A stretch of 64,000 bases of DNA from Curtobacterium sp. MCBD17_035 (GTDB taxonomy: Bacteria > Actinomycetota > Actinomycetes > Actinomycetales > Microbacteriaceae), in the NCBI RefSeq assembly GCF_003234815.2, contig NZ_CP126279.1, positions 1 to 64,000 on the forward strand, given 5' to 3'. A program made the position numbers and the translations under genes. Below the pieces are notes generated by a model. It saw only the letters and a program-made list of their open reading frames with translations, searched no databases and was not told where the DNA came from. Positions 61,640 through 64,000 of this stretch are shown in pieces (within the stretch, counting starts at the first letter, position 1; each line of letters begins with the position of its first letter).

Positions 61640-61933
61640 ATGGCTGGCAAGCACGAGCAGACCCGGAACGACGACGGCGGACGCGAGGACGGCCCCGCGG
61701 TCGTCGCGGGCGAGTACGTCGACTCCGACATCCCGGGCGAGCAGCCACAGGCCGACGCCGAGCCGGTGGGGGAGTACGTGAGCAGCGACGTTCCCGGCGA
61801 GCTGCGGGTGGGCGACACCGACCCCGCGGGCGAGTACGACGACTCCGAGATCCCCGGCGAACCCCGGATCCGGACCGAGGAGCCCATCGGGGCCTACGAC
61901 GACGCGGACGTCCCGGAGGACCGCGGGGCGTGA
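61640..61933 (+). CDS. Acidic 20-residue-repeat protein
   Basis: 97 residues, not recognised. After a polar head (MAGKHEQTRNDDGGRED) it consists of four consecutive units with an exact 20-residue period, starting at residues 24, 44, 64 and 84. The consensus is GEYxxSDIPGE followed by a variable acidic linker; the last unit is shortened (GAYDDADVPED). It is very acidic, has no hydrophobic core and is probably disordered. CCAGGAGGG precedes ATG 61640. The Tyr/Ser/Asp core could be a docking or phosphorylation motif (speculation). It is convergent with the Nudix gene. Confidence 0.75.
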   Translation: MAGKHEQTRNDDGGREDGPAVVAGEYVDSDIPGEQPQADAEPVGEYVSSDVPGELRVGDTDPAGEYDDSEIPGEPRIRTEEPIGAYDDADVPEDRGA

Positions 61934-61945
61934 CTCGCGCCGCCC

Positions 61946-62341
61946 TCAGTCGACCAGGTCGGCCTCGACCATGCGGCGGAGGGTCTCGACCCCGGCGGGC
62001 GGACACCGGTGTGCGTCGGCGGAGGTCACCCAGTCGACGGTGTCCACCTCGGCCGACGGCACGGGCTCCTGGCCGACGAGGGCGGACGGCGCGACGAGGA
62101 ACAGGTCCATGGCGACGCGTGTGCCCGGCGCCTGGCCGTGTGCGTCCTCGGTGACCGTGCCGAACGGCTGGCAGTCGGCGGGCGTGAGGACGAGCGCGGT
62201 CTCCTCACGGGCCTCCCGGACGGCCGCGTCGACGGGCGTCTCGCCCGGTTCCACCTTGCCGCCGGGCAGGTACAGGACGTCGCGACCGCGCGACCGCACC
62301 ATGAGCACACGGCGGTCGCGGACGACGAGCACCGCGCTCAC
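61946..62341 (-). CDS. Nudix hydrolase
   Basis: Cleaves nucleoside diphosphate-linked compounds such as oxidised dNTPs. 131 residues from GTG 62341 (VSAVLVVRDRR). The Nudix box is intact: GKVEPGETPVDAAVREAREET with the REXXEE core. The true start may be slightly upstream, because the beta strand containing the first residues often begins a few codons earlier, but only a CTG and no ATG/GTG/TTG lies in the available space after the hemA stop. It follows hemA on the same strand after about 35 nt. Confidence 0.88.
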   Translation of the reverse strand: MSAVLVVRDRRVLMVRSRGRDVLYLPGGKVEPGETPVDAAVREAREETALVLTPADCQPFGTVTEDAHGQAPGTRVAMDLFLVAPSALVGQEPVPSAEVDTVDWVTSADAHRCPPAGVETLRRMVEADLVD

Positions 62342-62376
62342 GCGCAGCGTCCGGGAGGCCGTGCCCGGGTCGGTCG

Positions 62377-63660
62377 TCAGGACGCGTCCGCCGCGTGGTC
62401 GCCGAGGTCGCGGGCGCGCTCGCTCAACGGCACGACGGGCGCCGCCGGTGCCTCGGGCTCGATGCCGAAGAGCGCGTCGACCGCGGCGGTGAAGTCCTCG
62501 GCACGGCCCTGCCGACCGAGGTCGCGTGCGCGGACGGACGGGCGGTGCAGGAGCACGCCGGCCAGGTGCCGGAGGGCCTGCTCGGTGCGGTCGGACGAAT
62601 CGCCGCGGTCCCGGGCGCGGGCGATCTCGGCGTCGAGGACGTCGAACACGTGCTTGCGGAGCGCGACGAGCGCGGGGGTGGCGGACTGCTCGAGTGCCGC
62701 GGTGTGGAAGCGCGTGACGGCGTCGTCGACGATCGCGCGGGCCTCCGACTCGGCGTTCAGCTCGGACAGCGGGGCGTGCAGGCTGATGGTCTCGAGGTCG
62801 AGCAGCTCGACGCCGTCGACCGATGCGGCCGCGGGGTCGACGTTCCGCGGCAGCCCGAGGTCGATCACGAGCCGACGCCCGGGGTGGTCGAGGTCCGAGG
62901 CGTGGACGACGGGCACCTCGCTCGAGGTGCAGGTGATGACGACGTCGCTCGCCGCGGCCGTGCCCGCCAGGTCCGCGACGGGCACCAGGTCGTGCTTGGC
63001 GGCGAACACCGGAGCGCGCCCGGACGGCGAGTACACCGCGATGTCGGCGACGCCACGGTCGCGGAGGGCGGCGACCGTCGTGGCGGCGTACCGGCCCGTC
63101 CCGACGAGGAGCACGTGGGTGTCGGCCCAGTCCGTGACGCGGGACGACGCGAGCTCGAGCGCGAGACGGACGATGGAGCGACCGGCGGCGCCGATGCGCG
63201 TGCGCGTCTTGACGCCGCGCGAGGTGTGGGCGGCCTCTTGGAAGAGTCGTTCGAGGTCCGACGTCGTGGTGCCGGCGGCCCGGGCGCCCTCGAGCGCGCG
63301 ACGCACCTGACCCGAGATCTCGGTCTCGCCGACGACGACGGACTCGAGACCGCTCGAGACGGCGAAGAGGTGGTGGACGACGTCGGCGCCGTCGAGCACG
63401 CGGACGGAGGCGCGGACGTCGTCGGCGGCGAGGTCGCTGGCGGCGCTCACCGCGTCGATCGTGGCCGCGACGGCGGAGTCGCGGTCGCCCGCGACGTCGA
63501 GGTAGGCCTCGAACCGGTTGCACGTCGCCAGGACCACGGCGCCGTCGAGGACGTCCGATCCGCTCACGAGACCGTCCGCGGCAGCCGGTGCTCCGATGCT
63601 CAGTCGCTCCAGGAGGTCGAAGCTGGCGTTGCGATGCGACGCCGTGAGACAGATGAGCAC
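62377..63660 (-). CDS. hemA: Glutamyl-tRNA reductase
   Basis: First committed step of C5-pathway heme synthesis: reduction of glutamyl-tRNA to glutamate-1-semialdehyde. 427 residues from GTG 63660. The catalytic cysteine is C47 in ATCNRFEAY. Other blocks are [15 protein letters not shown], the NADPH-binding [12 protein letters not shown] and [12 protein letters not shown]. The C-terminal dimerisation domain is present. It is divergent from hemE with 104 nt between starts, so a shared regulatory region controls the heme genes. Confidence 0.95.
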   Translation of the reverse strand: MLICLTASHRNASFDLLERLSIGAPAAADGLVSGSDVLDGAVVLATCNRFEAYLDVAGDRDSAVAATIDAVSAASDLAADDVRASVRVLDGADVVHHLFAVSSGLESVVVGETEISGQVRRALEGARAAGTTTSDLERLFQEAAHTSRGVKTRTRIGAAGRSIVRLALELASSRVTDWADTHVLLVGTGRYAATTVAALRDRGVADIAVYSPSGRAPVFAAKHDLVPVADLAGTAAASDVVITCTSSEVPVVHASDLDHPGRRLVIDLGLPRNVDPAAASVDGVELLDLETISLHAPLSELNAESEARAIVDDAVTRFHTAALEQSATPALVALRKHVFDVLDAEIARARDRGDSSDRTEQALRHLAGVLLHRPSVRARDLGRQGRAEDFTAAVDALFGIEPEAPAAPVVPLSERARDLGDHAADAS

Positions 63661-63764
63661 GTACTCGATGGTACCGCGGCACGCCGACGGCCGGGGTCAG
63701 CGGGGGTCCCCCGGGCTGAGGACACGGCAAGGTGTGCACGGCGAGCGGGTGGGAGACTGGGCGC

Positions 63765-64000
63765 GTGATCGACTCCACGACCGTCGCGTTGCCCCCGACG
63801 CACCCGCTCGCCGACGGCCGGACCGCGGATGCCCCGCTCGTCCGGGCGCTCCGCGGGGACCGCCCCGAGCGCCTGCCGGTGTGGTTCATGCGGCAGGCCG
63901 GGCGGTCGCTGCCCGAGTACCGGGAGCTCCGTGTCGGCACCGCGATGCTCGACGCCTGCCTCGACCCGGCGATGGCGTCCGAGATCACCCTGCAGCCGGT
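63765..64000 (+). CDS. hemE: Uroporphyrinogen decarboxylase, 5' part (cut by the window end)
   Basis: Decarboxylates uroporphyrinogen III to coproporphyrinogen III. About 78 codons are visible from GTG 63765, preceded by GGGAG. After about 36 residues comes the unmistakable PVWFMRQAGRSLPEYRELR, which contains the conserved active-site Arg residues, then TAMLDACLDPAMASEITLQP. The frame is open to the last base. It is divergent from hemA. Confidence 0.93.
   Translation, partial: MIDSTTVALPPTHPLADGRTADAPLVRALRGDRPERLPVWFMRQAGRSLPEYRELRVGTAMLDACLDPAMASEITLQP

Overview
This is high-GC actinobacterial chromosome beginning exactly at dnaA. Long GC-rich reading frames, frequent GTG starts, the order dnaA-dnaN-gnd-recF-DUF721-gyrB-gyrA, CrgA, an FHA/PknB/PASTA kinase cluster and NucS instead of MutS/MutL point to the Micrococcales, most likely Microbacteriaceae (a plant-associated genus such as Curtobacterium would fit; this is a guess from overall resemblance, not a search result).

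Layout. 1-11.4 kb: replication initiation and topology block (dnaA, oriC with DnaA boxes, dnaN, gnd, recF, DciA-like, gyrB, gyrA, DUF3566) followed by tRNA-Ile and tRNA-Ala. 11.7-15.3 kb: a hypothetical membrane protein, cyclophilin, B-box/rhomboid protease, crgA, class E-like sortase with a 53-residue membrane protein, and a TrpG/PabA glutaminase. 16.1-25.3 kb: a minus-strand growth and division operon transcribed fhaA-fhaB-pstP-ftsW/rodA-pbpA-pknA-pknB, then tRNA-Leu. The whole crgA-to-fhaA order matches the cell-wall locus known from mycobacteria.

25.5-63 kb is accessory. It holds two SDR proteins with altered active sites, several MFS exporters, GlxA-type and AraC regulators, and two CUT1 sugar ABC importers. 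The second importer sits behind a secreted GH54 arabinofuranosidase with ricin-type lectin domains and a LacI regulator, and is followed by GH1 and GH2 glycosidases. This looks like a plant cell-wall oligosaccharide utilisation locus. It has a shared operator motif upstream of the GH54 gene and the lacI gene, and a separate palindrome just before the GH2 gene. Also present are an L,D-transpeptidase lipoprotein, a secreted protein of unknown function, MarR/VOC, a P-loop kinase, NmrA-like, HAD, NucS, a second LacI with a divergent MFS gene, MATE, a uracil/xanthine permease and an M13 metallopeptidase. The region continues with a serine-hydrolase homologue lacking its nucleophile and an acidic 20-residue-repeat protein, and ends with Nudix, hemA and the start of hemE.

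No insertion sequence, prophage, rRNA or CRISPR array is visible. The most unusual non-coding material is a dispersed family of GTTCGA-containing hairpin/tandem-repeat elements (28.0, 29.6 and 52.9 kb, probably also 61.4 kb), a long imperfect hairpin at 11.6 kb, a DnaA-box pair at 13.9 kb far from oriC, and a tandem duplication of the 3' end of a lacI gene at 55.4 kb.
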